Positions 48,066 to 59,256 of a stretch of 64,000 nt of DNA are shown here, in pieces. Every line of letters starts with the position of its first letter. Positions within the stretch are counted from its first letter, which is position 1. The position numbers and the translations under genes were made by a program. The DNA is taken from contig AQUA01000006.1 in the NCBI GenBank assembly GCA_000372185.1, forward strand, positions 34,360 to 98,359. The letters are read 5' to 3'. The notes under the pieces are model-generated. The model saw nothing but the letters and a program-made list of their open reading frames with translations. It ran no database searches and was not told the origin of the DNA. The stretch comes from an actinobacterium SCGC AAA278-O22 (GTDB lineage: Bacteria; Actinomycetota; Actinomycetes; Nanopelagicales; Nanopelagicaceae).

Positions 48066-48836
48066 TTACTTCTCCTCCGTCACAGTGTTATCGACTTCGC
48101 CAAGTTCAAATTGGGCTGAATCCAACATATCTCCACGTGCTTTAAGAGTTGCAGAGATTGAATTTGGTGCAGCGCTTCCATCGGGAAGAAGAGCAGGGAC
48201 ATCAACAGCATTGTGTCGAGCAAAGACTCCTGGGTTAGGTAGACCTGCCGCACTTCCAAGAGATGCACCACGGAAGCGAGCAATTGCCTGTTCGCGTTGA
48301 GTTGGGCGTTCAGTGGTGCGTTGGTGATGTGCAAGAACCATGGCACCGAGTGCTGCGGTAATGAGAAGCGCTGATACAACTTCAAATGGCCATACATAGG
48401 TTGAGAAAAGTAGTTTTGCTAGCGCTTGTACATTGCCATCAGTATTGGCAGCTGTTAATCCATATGCACTATGGCCCAACGTTGCGCGGCCGATCAATGA
48501 AACGAGCAATCCACCGAAGCCGAGCGCCGCTGTGATTGCAATCGGGCGAAGACCAGGAATTGTTTCAGTGAGTGAATCTGATGCATCCACACCGACTAAC
48601 ATCAAGATAAAGAGGAAGAGCATCATGACTGCGCCTGTGTAGACGACAATCTGAACAATTCCAAGGAAGAGCGCATCCTGTGCGATATAGAAGATGGCAA
48701 GGGTGATCATGACCCAGGCCAAGAGAAGTGCGGAGTGCACCGCTTTCTTCACTAACAACATGCCCAGTGCTGCTACCACTGACAGTGGAGCAAGGAACCA
48801 GAACATCACCGCTTCAGGAGTTTGAATCGTTAACAT
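48066..48836 (-). CDS. nuoJ: NADH-quinone oxidoreductase subunit J
   Basis: A 256-residue membrane subunit with five spans in the first 170 residues (IVQIVVYTGAVMMLFLFILM is the family signature) and an extra soluble, low-conservation C-terminal tail of about 80 residues. The tail is common in actinobacterial NuoJ. Its ATG overlaps the nuoI stop by one base. Confidence 0.93.
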   Translation of the reverse strand: MLTIQTPEAVMFWFLAPLSVVAALGMLLVKKAVHSALLLAWVMITLAIFYIAQDALFLGIVQIVVYTGAVMMLFLFILMLVGVDASDSLTETIPGLRPIAITAALGFGGLLVSLIGRATLGHSAYGLTAANTDGNVQALAKLLFSTYVWPFEVVSALLITAALGAMVLAHHQRTTERPTQREQAIARFRGASLGSAAGLPNPGVFARHNAVDVPALLPDGSAAPNSISATLKARGDMLDSAQFELGEVDNTVTEEK

Positions 48837-49462
48837 TACTTTTCACCTTGACTTGGGTGGGCTTCCTTCACATCACCGTTGTAATAGTTGGTATCTGTCA
48901 TACCTGGATACATGGGATGTGGTGGAGCGAGCATTCCTTGGCGAAGTGGAGCTAAGAGATCTTCCTTTTCAAAGATCAGCTTTTCACGCTTATCGTCGGC
49001 AAGTTCGTACTCATTGGTCATTGTTAGCGCACGAGTTGGACATGCTTCGACACAGAGACCGCAGAAGATGCACCGCAAATAATTAATTTGATAGACCGCA
49101 CCATGACGTTCGCCAGGTGAGAGTTGATTGCCCGGAGTGTTGTTACCGCCTTCGACAAAGATTGCGTCAGCTGGGCATGCCCATGCGCAGAGTTCGCAAC
49201 CAATGCACTTTTCTAATCCATCTGGGTGGCGATTGAGTTGGTGGCGACCATGGAAGCGAGGTTGCGTTGGTGCTTTCACATCTGGATATTGAACTGTCTG
49301 GTTCTTCTTAAACATGGTTGAGAAGGTGACCCAGAAACCCTTTGCTTGCTGCGCAAGTGAAGCAGGTCCTGGCTGTTGAACTTCAGTAAATGGCACAGAG
49401 TTGATATCTGCTTGACCAGATTTCTTCTTCTCGACGTTCAGGTTGTCGCTGAAATCAGACAT
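48836..49462 (-). CDS. nuoI: NADH-quinone oxidoreductase subunit I (2 x 4Fe-4S)
   Basis: A 208-residue ferredoxin-like subunit. Two clusters are bound by [20 protein letters not shown] and [18 protein letters not shown], which are clusters N6a and N6b. The first 50 residues are a lineage-variable extension; the last 40 are also longer than usual. Both ends overlap neighbours by one base (TAATG). Confidence 0.96.
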   Translation of the reverse strand: MSDFSDNLNVEKKKSGQADINSVPFTEVQQPGPASLAQQAKGFWVTFSTMFKKNQTVQYPDVKAPTQPRFHGRHQLNRHPDGLEKCIGCELCAWACPADAIFVEGGNNTPGNQLSPGERHGAVYQINYLRCIFCGLCVEACPTRALTMTNEYELADDKREKLIFEKEDLLAPLRQGMLAPPHPMYPGMTDTNYYNGDVKEAHPSQGEK

Positions 49463-50691
49463 TACTTGCCTCCTGAGACGTTGATGGATTGAACATGAGG
49501 AAGTGAAGGCACTGGGAAGTTAGGCGCTTCACCTTCGGGAAGATCTGCGTTGCGAACCTTCTCTTTATTGCGCTCAACAAGTGAGCTAATTGCCATCACG
49601 ATAATGACGACACCTGCAGCAAATGCCAAAATCGCAGAACGTGGAGCGCCTTGCTGTTGTAGCACGCGAAGCGAAGCAACAATCAAGATCCAAACAAGTG
49701 AGACTGGAATCAAAACCTTCCAACCGAACTTCATGAATTGGTCGTAGCGAAGTCGTGGAAGTGATCCGCGTAGCCACATAAAGATAAAGAAGAAGAAGTT
49801 CACTTTGGCAAAGAACCAGATGAGAGTGAACCAACCACCAAGCCATTGCTCGGTAAATCCAAGTCCTGGAAGAGCGTGATACCCACCGAGGAAGAGAGTA
49901 GAAGCAAGAGCCGATACCGCGATGATGTTGACGTACTCAGCTAAGAAGAAGAGTGCGAACTTGAGTGATGAATACTCAGTGTGGAATCCACCAACAAGTT
50001 CTCCTTCGGCTTCAGCAAGATCGAATGGCGCACGGTTAGTTTCACCGACCATGGAAATTACATAGATAACAAAAGATGGGAAGAGGACTACCGCATTCCA
50101 GATGTGCTGATGTTGTGAGCCAACAATTACAGATGTGGACATGGAGCCTGCGTAGATAAAGACTGCAACGAGTGAGAGCCCCATCGCCACTTCATATGAA
50201 ATCACTTGTGCGCTTGATCGTAAGCCACCAAGAAGTGGATAGGTAGAACCTGAAGACCATCCTGCAAGAACCACGCCATACACACCGATAGATGTGACAG
50301 CAAGAATGTAGAGAACTCCGACTGGAAGATCGGTGAGTTGCAGCGCTGTCTTATGTCCGAAGAGATTGACTACGCCAGTCATCGGAATAACTGCAAAAGA
50401 CATAAAGCACATTGCAGTTGCAATGATTGGCGCAATAATGAAAACGACTTTATCTGCAGCTGTGGGGATGATGTCTTCCTTGAGTGCAAGCTTGACGCCA
50501 TCAGATAGCGATTGAAGAAGTCCTGCAGGTCCAACGCGGTTAGGCCCGGTACGAAGCTGCATCTTTGCAAGGACGCGGCGTTCAGTCCAGACTGCCATCA
50601 ACGTTGAAAGTACGCAGATTGCAAAGACCAGCACTGCTTTGACTGCGATGAGCCACCCAGGATCTTGCCCAAGAAGTTCTGCTGTTGTCAT
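49462..50691 (-). CDS. nuoH: NADH-quinone oxidoreductase subunit H
   Basis: A 409-residue membrane subunit at the quinone channel. [20 protein letters not shown] and [20 protein letters not shown] are its hallmark sequences. The final 60 residues ([20 protein letters not shown]) are a soluble tail typical of Actinobacteria. The start overlaps nuoG by 4 bases. Confidence 0.97.
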   Translation of the reverse strand: MTTAELLGQDPGWLIAVKAVLVFAICVLSTLMAVWTERRVLAKMQLRTGPNRVGPAGLLQSLSDGVKLALKEDIIPTAADKVVFIIAPIIATAMCFMSFAVIPMTGVVNLFGHKTALQLTDLPVGVLYILAVTSIGVYGVVLAGWSSGSTYPLLGGLRSSAQVISYEVAMGLSLVAVFIYAGSMSTSVIVGSQHQHIWNAVVLFPSFVIYVISMVGETNRAPFDLAEAEGELVGGFHTEYSSLKFALFFLAEYVNIIAVSALASTLFLGGYHALPGLGFTEQWLGGWFTLIWFFAKVNFFFFIFMWLRGSLPRLRYDQFMKFGWKVLIPVSLVWILIVASLRVLQQQGAPRSAILAFAAGVVIIVMAISSLVERNKEKVRNADLPEGEAPNFPVPSLPHVQSINVSGGK

Positions 50692-53051
50692 GCCTTCACC
50701 ACCGTTACTACATCGCCATGCACAGCATCGAGTGCGACAAGCGCTTGAGATGCAAAGGAGTTACGTGGAATCCACACCGCATCATCATGGATATCTTCGA
50801 CGAGTACTGGAATTGTGATCGAACCGTGTGCATTAGAGATGCGAAGCTGCTGCCCAGTTGTAATACCAATGGACTCTGCGCGCTTTGGTGAAATGACTGC
50901 AACTGTTGGGCGGCGAGTGCCAGCCAGGTTATCTTCACCCTTTTGCAGAGTTCCCATATCAAGAAGTCGTCGCCATGAAGTCAAAAGCGCTTCATTACCT
51001 GAAACCGATTGTGGTGTTGCCGCTGCAACGGGTGCGAGTTGAACTCGTAAACCATCCCATGAACCAAGTTGGTTAAATTCGCGAGCAGATGAAGTCACTG
51101 TTCCCAGCGAAATTGGATTTCCAAGTGCATCAGCAAGCATGGAAAGAATGCGAACATCGCTGCGGTTATGTGAATCAGCGACTGCTGCATCAAATGCACG
51201 TGCACGACCTTCCCAGTTCAGGAAGCTTCCGCTCTTTTCAGTAATAGCTGCAACCGGAAGAACGACATCAGCTACTGCTGTGACAGAACTTGGAGCGATT
51301 TCGAGTGAGACAACAAAACCTTTCTTCAGCGCTGCAATTGCTTCGCGACCATGTGGAAGATCGTGAGCATCAACGCCACCGACTACAACTGCATCAAGAT
51401 CGCCAACAGCAAGTGCGGAGATAATTTCTGAAGTAGAACGGCCTGGAGTTGTTGGAAGGGAATCGACTCCCCATGCTGCTGCGATATCTACGCGAGCTGC
51501 AGCATCTGAAACAGGACGGCCACCAGGTAGAAGATTTCCAAGCGCGCCTGCTTCGAGTGCACCTCGTTCGCCGGCGCGACGTGGAATGTAGGCAATCTTT
51601 GCACCCGTCTTTGCAGCAAGTGCGGCAACTTCTGAGAAGAGCCCTGCACTTTCAGATGCGCGCTCACCTACGAGAATCACTGACTTTGCAGTGAGAGCGA
51701 GCCCTGCAACTGCAGCAGCTTCAGCACCTGGTGCAACCTTGATGAATTCTGCCTTGAGTTTATCCATCGCGATAGAACCCTTGGTTGCAACTGCCGTTAC
51801 TTTGAGTCCGCGCTTCTTAAAGTTCTTATTAAGACGCAAGAAGACGATGGGTGACTCTTCTTCAGGTTCGAAGGCAATGAGTGCCACGTGATCTGCAGAA
51901 TCGATATCGCGATATGTTGTTGATGAACCTGCAACATGTGCAGCAAGGAAGTCGCGCTCTTCATCAGATGTCACACGTGCACGGTAATCAATATCGTTTG
52001 TACCAAGTGCGATACGTGCAAACTTTGAATATCCATACGCATCTTCAGTAGTAACGCGACCACCTGTAAGAACTGCAGCGCGCTTTCCCTTGAGCCCTGC
52101 AGCAGCTGCTGCAAGTGCCTCTGGCCATGATGCTTGAACTAGTTCGCCAGCTGAATTGCGAATAAGAGGATGTGTGAGTCGATCTACTGCTGTGACATAT
52201 TTAAATGCCCAGCGTCCCTTATCACAGTTCCACTCTTCGTTGACTGATGGGTCATCACCAGCAAGGCGACGTAAAGTCTTTCCGCGACGAACATCGGTAC
52301 GCATATCGCAACCTGATGCACAGTGTTCGCAGGCAGATGGAGTCGAAACAAGATCGAATGGACGTGCACGGAAACGGTATGAAGCTCCGGTAAGTGCACC
52401 TACTGGGCAAATCTGCACAGTGTTACCTGAGAAGTACGACTTAAATGGATCGTTCTCGTAGATACCAACTTGCTGAAGCGCACCACGTTCATTCAAAGTA
52501 ATAAATGGATCAGATGCGATTTGTGCAGAGAAGCGTGTGCATCGCGCGCAGAGAACACAACGTTCGCGATCGAGTAGCACTGAAGATGAGATGTTGATTG
52601 GTTTTTCAAAGGTGCGCTTATATCCATCAAGACGTGCATCTGCACGGCCATTGCTCATCGCTTGGTTCTGAAGTGGGCATTCGCCGCCTTTATCGCAGAC
52701 TGGGCAATCCAGTGGATGGTTGCCGAGAAGAAGCTCCATCACACCTTTCTGAGCCTTATCGGCAACAGGTGATGTGAGTTGAGTTTTCACAATCATGTTC
52801 GGCTCGACTGGAATGGTGCAAGAAGCTTGTGGTTTTGGAAATGCGCGGCCGTTGATTTCAATATCAACTAAACACTGACGGCATGCTCCAACTGGATCTA
52901 GAAGTGGGTGGTCACAGAAACGTGGAATCTGAATTCCCAGCTTTTCTGCGGCACGAATAACAAGTGTTCCCTTGGGAACTGAAACTTCAAAGCCATCAAT
53001 AACAACGGTAATCATTTCTACCGCCACTGCTGAATCTTGTGTTGTAGTCAT
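50688..53051 (-). CDS. nuoG: NADH-quinone oxidoreductase subunit G
   Basis: A 787-residue subunit starting at the TAATG overlap with nuoF (53051); the open frame extends further upstream into nuoF but without family support. The 2Fe-2S site is in [19 protein letters not shown]; 4Fe-4S ligands lie in [19 protein letters not shown] and [27 protein letters not shown] then begins the molybdopterin-oxidoreductase-like domain, here without cofactor. Ends with the C-terminal beta-barrel. Confidence 0.95.
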   Translation of the reverse strand: MTTTQDSAVAVEMITVVIDGFEVSVPKGTLVIRAAEKLGIQIPRFCDHPLLDPVGACRQCLVDIEINGRAFPKPQASCTIPVEPNMIVKTQLTSPVADKAQKGVMELLLGNHPLDCPVCDKGGECPLQNQAMSNGRADARLDGYKRTFEKPINISSSVLLDRERCVLCARCTRFSAQIASDPFITLNERGALQQVGIYENDPFKSYFSGNTVQICPVGALTGASYRFRARPFDLVSTPSACEHCASGCDMRTDVRRGKTLRRLAGDDPSVNEEWNCDKGRWAFKYVTAVDRLTHPLIRNSAGELVQASWPEALAAAAAGLKGKRAAVLTGGRVTTEDAYGYSKFARIALGTNDIDYRARVTSDEERDFLAAHVAGSSTTYRDIDSADHVALIAFEPEEESPIVFLRLNKNFKKRGLKVTAVATKGSIAMDKLKAEFIKVAPGAEAAAVAGLALTAKSVILVGERASESAGLFSEVAALAAKTGAKIAYIPRRAGERGALEAGALGNLLPGGRPVSDAAARVDIAAAWGVDSLPTTPGRSTSEIISALAVGDLDAVVVGGVDAHDLPHGREAIAALKKGFVVSLEIAPSSVTAVADVVLPVAAITEKSGSFLNWEGRARAFDAAVADSHNRSDVRILSMLADALGNPISLGTVTSSAREFNQLGSWDGLRVQLAPVAAATPQSVSGNEALLTSWRRLLDMGTLQKGEDNLAGTRRPTVAVISPKRAESIGITTGQQLRISNAHGSITIPVLVEDIHDDAVWIPRNSFASQALVALDAVHGDVVTVVKA

Positions 53052-54331
53052 TAATTCACCGCCCCTGCAAAGAGTGTGGACTTCACGGGATCGAATGGGC
53101 ATGCACCGTTTGTTACGTGTGCGATGTATTCATCACGGAAGTACTTGATAGAAGATGTAATTGGACTGGTTGCTCCATCGCCGAGTGCACAGAATGAGCG
53201 ACCCATGATGTTGTCACAGAGATCGAGCAACTTCTCAAGATCTGCTTCTGTACCTGTTCCGTTTTCGAGATCGCGCAAGATTTGTACCAACCACCAAGTT
53301 CCTTCACGGCATGGTGTGCACTTTCCACAAGATTCATGTTTGTAGAATTCGGTCCAGCGCAGTACTGCGCGTACTACACAAGTTGTCTCATCGAAAATTT
53401 GAAGCGCCTTGGTTCCGAGCATCGAACCTGCAGCAGAGACACCTTCGTAATCCAAAGGAATATCAAGGTGTGCATCTGTGAAAAGTGGAGTCGAAGATCC
53501 ACCTGGAGTCCAGAACTTGAGCTTATGTCCGTTACGGATTCCACCAGCGAGTTCAAGAATTTCGCGAAGCGTTATTCCAAGTGGAGCCTCAAATTGTCCT
53601 GGGTTATTTACATGTCCTGAGAGTGAGTACAGCGTTGCACCCTTTGATTTTTCAGTACCCATTGATTGGTACCACTCTGCACCGTTATTGATGATCGCAG
53701 GAACTGCAGAAATTGATTCGACGTTATTGACCACAGTTGGGCGCGCATATAAACCTGCGATTGCAGGAAATGGTGGGCGAAGACGTGGCTGGCCGCGGAA
53801 ACCTTCGAGAGAATCAAGAAGAGCAGTTTCTTCACCGCAAATGTATGCACCTGCACCGATATGAAGTGTGAGTTCGATTCCGTTGCCGAGGTGTCCCGCT
53901 TTGTAGGCATCTGCAATTGCTGCATTGACGCGACGAACTACGTGAGTTACTTCGCCGCGGATATAGATAAATGCATGCTTTGCGCGAATCGCATGGCAAG
54001 CAATGATGCAACCTTCGATAAGAACATGTGGGTTAGCCAAGAGAAGTGGCATGTCCTTACATGTTCCTGGTTCTGATTCATCAGCGTTCACAACGAGGTA
54101 GTGCTCTTTATTGTCACCTTGTGGGATAAAGCCCCACTTCATTCCGGTTGGGAAGCCTGCACCACCACGACCGCGAAGTCCTGAATCTTTTACGAGTTGA
54201 ATCACTGCATCAGGATCCATTGCAAGTGCTTTTTTAGAAGCTGTGTATCCACCGTTACGTGTATATGCCTCGATAGTAAATGAATCTGGTTGATCCCAAT
54301 GTGAGGACAGGACGGGAGTTAACTTTGACAT
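53051..54331 (-). CDS. nuoF: NADH-quinone oxidoreductase subunit F
   Basis: A 426-residue NADH dehydrogenase subunit. FMN and NADH are bound by GRGGAGFPTGMKWGFIP and GAGAYICGEETALLDSLEG; the N3 4Fe-4S cluster is bound by SCGKCTPCREGT plus the later CALGDG cysteine. Complete and standard in length. Both ends overlap neighbours by one base. Confidence 0.97.
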   Translation of the reverse strand: MSKLTPVLSSHWDQPDSFTIEAYTRNGGYTASKKALAMDPDAVIQLVKDSGLRGRGGAGFPTGMKWGFIPQGDNKEHYLVVNADESEPGTCKDMPLLLANPHVLIEGCIIACHAIRAKHAFIYIRGEVTHVVRRVNAAIADAYKAGHLGNGIELTLHIGAGAYICGEETALLDSLEGFRGQPRLRPPFPAIAGLYARPTVVNNVESISAVPAIINNGAEWYQSMGTEKSKGATLYSLSGHVNNPGQFEAPLGITLREILELAGGIRNGHKLKFWTPGGSSTPLFTDAHLDIPLDYEGVSAAGSMLGTKALQIFDETTCVVRAVLRWTEFYKHESCGKCTPCREGTWWLVQILRDLENGTGTEADLEKLLDLCDNIMGRSFCALGDGATSPITSSIKYFRDEYIAHVTNGACPFDPVKSTLFAGAVN

Positions 54332-54948
54332 TACTTTCCTTCCTTCGAGAGCTTGAGTCCAAGAAGAGTTGCATCGCCTGCTTGCACGCCTTCGCGAGCA
54401 CGGCCATCGTCTAGACCAGCGAGAACTGCAGATGCTTCTTTATACGTGACAAGTGTGTTTGGACCACGAGTTGGTGCTGGTGGATTTCCTGCGCGCGCAC
54501 CATCGACAAGAGCCTTGGCAGATTCAACAGTCTGGTTGTCGTAAAACTCCCAGTTAGCCATAACAACAGGTGCGTAATCGCATGCAGCGTTGCATTCGAT
54601 ATGTTCGAGTGAAACTTTTCCATCTGCAGTAACGCCGTCGTTTTCGATACCGAGGTGCTCTTTGAGTGCTGAGAAGATTGCATCTCCGCCCATCACCGCA
54701 CACAAAGTATTGGTGCAAACGCCAACGTGGTACTCGCCCACTGGCTTGCGCTTGTACTGTGTGTAGAAAGTTGCCACAGCAGAGACTTCTGCAGTTTCGA
54801 TTTCGAGAAGTTCTGAAATTGTTTCGATGCCTTCATTGGTGACATAACCATCCACCGATTGCACATAGTGCAGCAAAGGCATGATTGCAGAACGGCTACG
54901 TGGGTAGCGCTTAATAATGGTCTGCATGAGATTGCGATCTAGAGTCAT
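54331..54948 (-). CDS. nuoE: NADH-quinone oxidoreductase subunit E
   Basis: A 205-residue thioredoxin-like 2Fe-2S subunit. Cluster N1a ligands are Cys in [12 protein letters not shown] (CX4C) and [10 protein letters not shown] (CX3C). It works with NuoF in the NADH-oxidising module. It overlaps nuoD by 4 bases. The extra C-terminal 50 residues are rich in Gly and Ala. Confidence 0.95.
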   Translation of the reverse strand: MTLDRNLMQTIIKRYPRSRSAIMPLLHYVQSVDGYVTNEGIETISELLEIETAEVSAVATFYTQYKRKPVGEYHVGVCTNTLCAVMGGDAIFSALKEHLGIENDGVTADGKVSLEHIECNAACDYAPVVMANWEFYDNQTVESAKALVDGARAGNPPAPTRGPNTLVTYKEASAVLAGLDDGRAREGVQAGDATLLGLKLSKEGK

Positions 54949-56294
54949 CGGTCAACGCCTCCCATCACTGGATCGATTGATGCAACAGCGCCGATGATGT
55001 CAGCGACCATGCCGCCTTCACTCATTGCAGAAGTTGATTGCAAATTATTAAATGATGGTTCGCGGAAGTGAACGCGATAAGGGCGTGTTCCACCATCAGA
55101 GACAACATGTGCTGCGAGTTCACCACGTGGGGATTCAACAGCGGCATATGCCTGGCCGGCAGGAACGCGGAATCCTTCAGTTACAAGTTTGAAGTGATGG
55201 ATCAGTGATTCCATTGATGAGCCCATGATTTCGCGGATGTGATCGAGTGAGTTGCCGAGTCCATCTGCACCGAGAGCAAGTTGTGCTGGCCATGCAATCT
55301 TCTTATCGGCCACCATGACTGGCTGTCCTTCAAGTCTGTCGAGCTTATCTGCTGCTTGTTCGATGATGCGAAGTGATTGTTCGAGTTCAGCCATACGCAC
55401 TAAAAAGCGACCATAGACATCTGCAGTATCGGCTGTGATGACATCGAATTCGTAATTTTCATATCCACAGTAAGGCTGCATCTTGCGAAGGTCCCAAGGA
55501 AGCCCTGCAGAGCGAAGAACAGGTCCTGTGATTCCAAGAGTTGTGCACCCTGCAAGATCTAAGTAACCAATACCTTCAGTGCGTTTCATCCAGATTGTGT
55601 TTCCGATAAGAAGTTTGGCGTTATCTTCAAAATTCTTACGAAGTGATTTCACTACTTCACGAATCTTTGTTGTCATACCTGCTGGAAGATCTTGTGAAAC
55701 TCCGCCAGGGCGGACATAGGCCATATTCATACGAAGGCCAGTGATTTCTTCAAAAGTGTCGAGAACGATTTCGCGATCGCGGAATGCAAAGAACATAGGG
55801 CCCATGGCGCCAAGTTCGAGCGCACCTGTGCCGAGTGCGACCATGTGTGAAGAGATGCGGTTGAGCTCCATCATCATGACGCGTATAACTGATGCGCGCT
55901 CTGGGATGTCATTGGTAATGCCAAGCAGCTTTTCTACAGCGAGGCAGTAGGCAGTTTCGTTAAAGATCGGTGACAAATAATCCATGCGAGTTGCAAAGGT
56001 GACTGCCTGAGTCCAGTTGCGGAATTCAATGTTCTTTTCAATACCTGTATGTAGGTAACCAATGCCGGTACGAACTTCAGTAACGGTTTCACCTTCAAGT
56101 TCGAGAACGAGGCGCAATACTCCGTGTGTAGATGGGTGCTGTGGACCCATGTTGACGATGATGCGTTCTTCCTTTGATTCGCCAATTTCAGAAACGAGTG
56201 AATCCCAATCACCACCAGTAACTGAGAAGACAGTGCCTTCAGTAGTTTCGCGTGAAGATGCGTATGGATCGAGCTTTGGATCAAATGTAGTCAT
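54945..56294 (-). CDS. nuoD: NADH-quinone oxidoreductase subunit D
   Basis: A 449-residue homologue of the large subunit of NiFe hydrogenase that forms the quinone site. [20 protein letters not shown] and GYLHTGIEK carry the quinone-site His and Tyr region. Ends [21 protein letters not shown], the invariant complex I motif. Overlaps nuoC by 4 bases. Confidence 0.97.
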   Translation of the reverse strand: MTTFDPKLDPYASSRETTEGTVFSVTGGDWDSLVSEIGESKEERIIVNMGPQHPSTHGVLRLVLELEGETVTEVRTGIGYLHTGIEKNIEFRNWTQAVTFATRMDYLSPIFNETAYCLAVEKLLGITNDIPERASVIRVMMMELNRISSHMVALGTGALELGAMGPMFFAFRDREIVLDTFEEITGLRMNMAYVRPGGVSQDLPAGMTTKIREVVKSLRKNFEDNAKLLIGNTIWMKRTEGIGYLDLAGCTTLGITGPVLRSAGLPWDLRKMQPYCGYENYEFDVITADTADVYGRFLVRMAELEQSLRIIEQAADKLDRLEGQPVMVADKKIAWPAQLALGADGLGNSLDHIREIMGSSMESLIHHFKLVTEGFRVPAGQAYAAVESPRGELAAHVVSDGGTRPYRVHFREPSFNNLQSTSAMSEGGMVADIIGAVASIDPVMGGVDR

Positions 56295-56926
56295 CGGTAG
56301 CTCCTGCGATTAGAAGGAGCAGGTGTTGTTGCGCCCTTGTACTCCACTGAAATTCCACCGAGTGGGTAATCCTTACGTTGTGGGTGACCATCCCAATCAT
56401 CTGGCATCAAGATGCGAGTAAGTCCTGGGTGGCCATCAAAGATGATTCCGAACATGTCGAAAGTTTCGCGTTCGTGCCAATTGTTTCCGGCCCAGACTTC
56501 AACGAGTGAAGGAATGTGTGGATCGAGTTCTGAAGTAGCAACTTCAAGACGAACACGTTGGTTCTTTGTCATTGAAAGAAGTGGATACAAGGCAACGAGT
56601 TCTGCACCAGTGCGATCTGGGTAGTGAACGCCAGATACACCCATGCACATTTCAAACTTCAAAGTGTCACGCAAAATAAAAGCAACTTCGCGAAGTCGTG
56701 ACTTCTTAATGTGAAGGGTAAGTTCGCCGCGATCGACAACTACGCGAGTAATGGCATCTGCAAAATCTGGGTATGCGCGCTCGAGATCATCGGCAACGTC
56801 ATCGAAATATCCACCATAAGGACGTTCGGTTGAACCGATTGATGCGGCGGTACGAACCAGGCCGCCGTAACCTGAGGTATCTCCGGTTCCGCTGGCGCCG
56901 AACATACCTGTCTTCTCTTCAGTCAT
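56291..56926 (-). CDS. nuoC: NADH-quinone oxidoreductase subunit C
   Basis: A 211-residue subunit of the 30-kDa family. [20 protein letters not shown] and [18 protein letters not shown] are the family signature. It is separate from nuoD, unlike the fused NuoCD of E. coli. It begins at 56926 directly after the nuoB stop. Confidence 0.96.
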   Translation of the reverse strand: MTEEKTGMFGASGTGDTSGYGGLVRTAASIGSTERPYGGYFDDVADDLERAYPDFADAITRVVVDRGELTLHIKKSRLREVAFILRDTLKFEMCMGVSGVHYPDRTGAELVALYPLLSMTKNQRVRLEVATSELDPHIPSLVEVWAGNNWHERETFDMFGIIFDGHPGLTRILMPDDWDGHPQRKDYPLGGISVEYKGATTPAPSNRRSYR

Positions 56927-57484
56927 TTACGCCAGCAAGCCCTTCATCTGGATTGTCGGCTTGGCATTAAGAGCAGCAAGTTCGACTTCTTTGATAATCG
57001 CTTCACGATTTGGACCGAGCTTGGTATCGCCAATAAGAGTGTGTAGCTTGATGATTGCATCCATCAACTGCTCTGGACGTGGTGGGCAACCTGGCAGATA
57101 AATATCAACGGGAACAATGTGATCAACACCTTGCACGATTGCATAGTTATTAAACATGCCACCCGAAGATGCACATGCGCCCATTGAGATAACCCACTTT
57201 GGCGCTGTCATTTGATCATAAATCTGGCGAAGCACGGGCGCCATCTTCTGTGAAACACGGCCCGCAACGATCATGAGATCTGCTTGACGTGGAGACGCAG
57301 AAAAACGTTCCATTCCGAAACGAGAAATATCGTGCTTAGGCGCAGAACCAAGCGCCATCATTTCAATTGCACAACATGCAAGACCAAATGTTGCAGGCCA
57401 TACAGAGCTCTTGCGCATATAACCGGCCAAACCTTCGACGGTTGAAAGCAGAACTCCGCTCGGTAACTTATCTTCTAGACCCAC
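56927..57484 (-). CDS. nuoB: NADH-quinone oxidoreductase subunit B
   Basis: A 185-residue subunit that binds the N2 4Fe-4S cluster, the direct electron donor to quinone. Cluster ligands are the vicinal CC in [13 protein letters not shown] plus cysteines in [20 protein letters not shown] and [17 protein letters not shown]. It follows nuoA by 3 bases. Confidence 0.97.
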   Translation of the reverse strand: MGLEDKLPSGVLLSTVEGLAGYMRKSSVWPATFGLACCAIEMMALGSAPKHDISRFGMERFSASPRQADLMIVAGRVSQKMAPVLRQIYDQMTAPKWVISMGACASSGGMFNNYAIVQGVDHIVPVDIYLPGCPPRPEQLMDAIIKLHTLIGDTKLGPNREAIIKEVELAALNAKPTIQMKGLLA

Positions 57485-57487
57485 GAA

Positions 57488-57853
57488 TCAATCCCATTCC
57501 AATCCGCCGCGACGCCATACATATGCATATGCGACGAACACAGTTCCGATAAAGATTGCCATCTCCACTAACCCAAAGAGACCGAGCTTGTCGAAGGTAA
57601 CTGCCCATGGATAGAGAAATACAATTTCAATATCGAAGACGATAAAGAGCATTGCTGTAAGAAAGTACTTGACGGGAAAACGTCCGCCTTGAAGCGCCTG
57701 CGGTGATGGTTCAATTCCGCATTCGTAGGCTTCGAGCTTTGCGCGGTTGTATCGAGCAGGACCGGTAATGGCTGCAATTCCCACGGAGAATGCTGCAAAA
57801 CCAAAGCCGATTGCAAAGATCACCAGGATCGGAACATATGGATTTGCGCTCAC
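57488..57853 (-). CDS. nuoA: NADH-quinone oxidoreductase subunit A
   Basis: A 121-residue three-span subunit. YECGIEPSPQALQGGRFPVK and FIVFDIEIVFLYPWAVTF are the family signature; the Cys-containing loop lies near the quinone site. It is the first nuo gene, 39 bases downstream of the menG stop on the same strand, so it probably shares transcription with menG. Confidence 0.96.
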   Translation of the reverse strand: MSANPYVPILVIFAIGFGFAAFSVGIAAITGPARYNRAKLEAYECGIEPSPQALQGGRFPVKYFLTAMLFIVFDIEIVFLYPWAVTFDKLGLFGLVEMAIFIGTVFVAYAYVWRRGGLEWD

Positions 57854-57892
57854 GAGCGAAATCCTAAGCGTTCGCAGATGCCAATCAAACCG

Positions 57893-58585
57893 TTATGGCT
57901 TGCGGGCTTTGTGAACTGCGACAACTCCACCAGTGAGGTTGGTCCACGTGATATCGACCCATCCGGCGGCCTTGATTTTGCTAGCGAGCGCTTCTTGGTT
58001 TGGCCATGCCCGAATCGATTCGGCGAGGTAGATATAGGCATCTGGGTTTGATGAAGTCTTGCGGGCAACCCATGGCAGCGCCTTCATGAGGTAATTGGTA
58101 TAAATAGTGCGAAATGGACGCCAGGTGGGGCTGGAGAACTCGGCAACGACAAGGTGTCCCCCGGGCTTGACCACGCGTAGCATCTCTGCGAGCGCTTTCT
58201 CGGTGTTCTGGGTATTACGCAGCCCAAAAGAGATGGTCGCAAGATCGAATTCATCAGCGGCAAAGGGAAGGTTGAGGGCATCGGCCTTGGTAAAGGCAAG
58301 GTGCGGGCGAGCTTTGCGGCCAGCAGCCAGCATTCCCTCGCTGAAATCTGCCGGGATCACATCGGCACCTGCTGCAGCAAGTGGCTCAGAGCTAGAACCT
58401 GTTCCGGCTGCCAGATCGAGGATCTTCATACCTGGGCGTGGATTGATGATCTTGGTAGTCGCCTTACGCCAGGCCTTGGTGCGCCCGAGGCTCAGGAGGT
58501 CGTTGACGAGGTCATAGCGCTTGGCGACGCCATCGAACATCGCTGCTACTTCGTCAGGATTCTTATCCATATTGGCGCGTGACAT
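57893..58585 (-). CDS. menG: Demethylmenaquinone methyltransferase
   Basis: A 230-residue SAM methyltransferase of the UbiE/MenG family, last step of menaquinone synthesis. The start [20 protein letters not shown] (58585) matches actinobacterial homologues; a nearby ATG is at 58591, and the longer frame overlaps the divergent bioY. SAM-binding [20 protein letters not shown] and [20 protein letters not shown] are seen. It heads the nuo operon and is divergent from bioY. Confidence 0.92.
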   Translation of the reverse strand: MSRANMDKNPDEVAAMFDGVAKRYDLVNDLLSLGRTKAWRKATTKIINPRPGMKILDLAAGTGSSSEPLAAAGADVIPADFSEGMLAAGRKARPHLAFTKADALNLPFAADEFDLATISFGLRNTQNTEKALAEMLRVVKPGGHLVVAEFSSPTWRPFRTIYTNYLMKALPWVARKTSSNPDAYIYLAESIRAWPNQEALASKIKAAGWVDITWTNLTGGVVAVHKARKP

Positions 58586-58656
58586 TGGCATATTGTCGTG
58601 GAGAGTAGGCTCTGCGCACAACTTCAAGACGACTTGATAGATGAGAGGCCTCCACG

Positions 58657-59256
58657 ATGTCACTGCATTCAGGATCACTTCGCACCGCTGTCTTTCCTCG
58701 CTCCACCGCTCTGACTGAAGCGCTCTTCGTCGTTGGTGGAATCGGCTTCATCTCTCTCCTTGCTCAGATTTCTATTCCAGTTCCAGGTTCTCCTGTTCCT
58801 GTCACAGGTCAAACTCTTGGTGTTCTGCTCATCGGAACAACCTACGGCGCTCGCCTTGGACTTATTACCTTTGCTTCTTATCTCCTTGCAGGAATTGCAG
58901 GAGCACCAATCTTTGCTCCATCTGCAACATCTCCTAATCACGGAATCGAACGCCTCACTGGTGCAACAGGTGGATATCTCGTTGGAATGTTGGTTGCATC
59001 GTTGCTTCTTGGATACCTTGCAGATCGCAAAGCAGATCAGAAATTCACAACATCATTTCCAGCACTCTTGCTCGGTGACGTAGTCATCTTCGCATTCGGT
59101 CTTACCTGGCTTCATGCATCTCTTGATATGACATGGGCACAGACATTTAAAGCTGGATTCACACCCTTTATTCTCGGTGAAGCTCTCAAGATTGCGATTA
59201 CCGCAACTTCACTTCCGCTTGTCTGGCGAAGAATTTCACGCAGCCTCAATCGCTAA
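58657..59256 (+). CDS. bioY: Biotin transporter BioY
   Basis: A 199-residue S-component of an ECF-type biotin importer with six hydrophobic helices. [20 protein letters not shown] and [20 protein letters not shown] are the BioY signature. No BioMN genes are nearby; BioY can work alone or with the shared ECF module. The ATG is preceded by GAGAGG at 8 bases. Its stop is directly followed by the isochorismate synthase start. Confidence 0.92.
   Translation: MSLHSGSLRTAVFPRSTALTEALFVVGGIGFISLLAQISIPVPGSPVPVTGQTLGVLLIGTTYGARLGLITFASYLLAGIAGAPIFAPSATSPNHGIERLTGATGGYLVGMLVASLLLGYLADRKADQKFTTSFPALLLGDVVIFAFGLTWLHASLDMTWAQTFKAGFTPFILGEALKIAITATSLPLVWRRISRSLNR

Noticed and set aside
53052..53102. 17-residue N-terminal extension of NuoG
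   Set aside because: Lies inside nuoF; TAATG start at 53051 fits the operon pattern.
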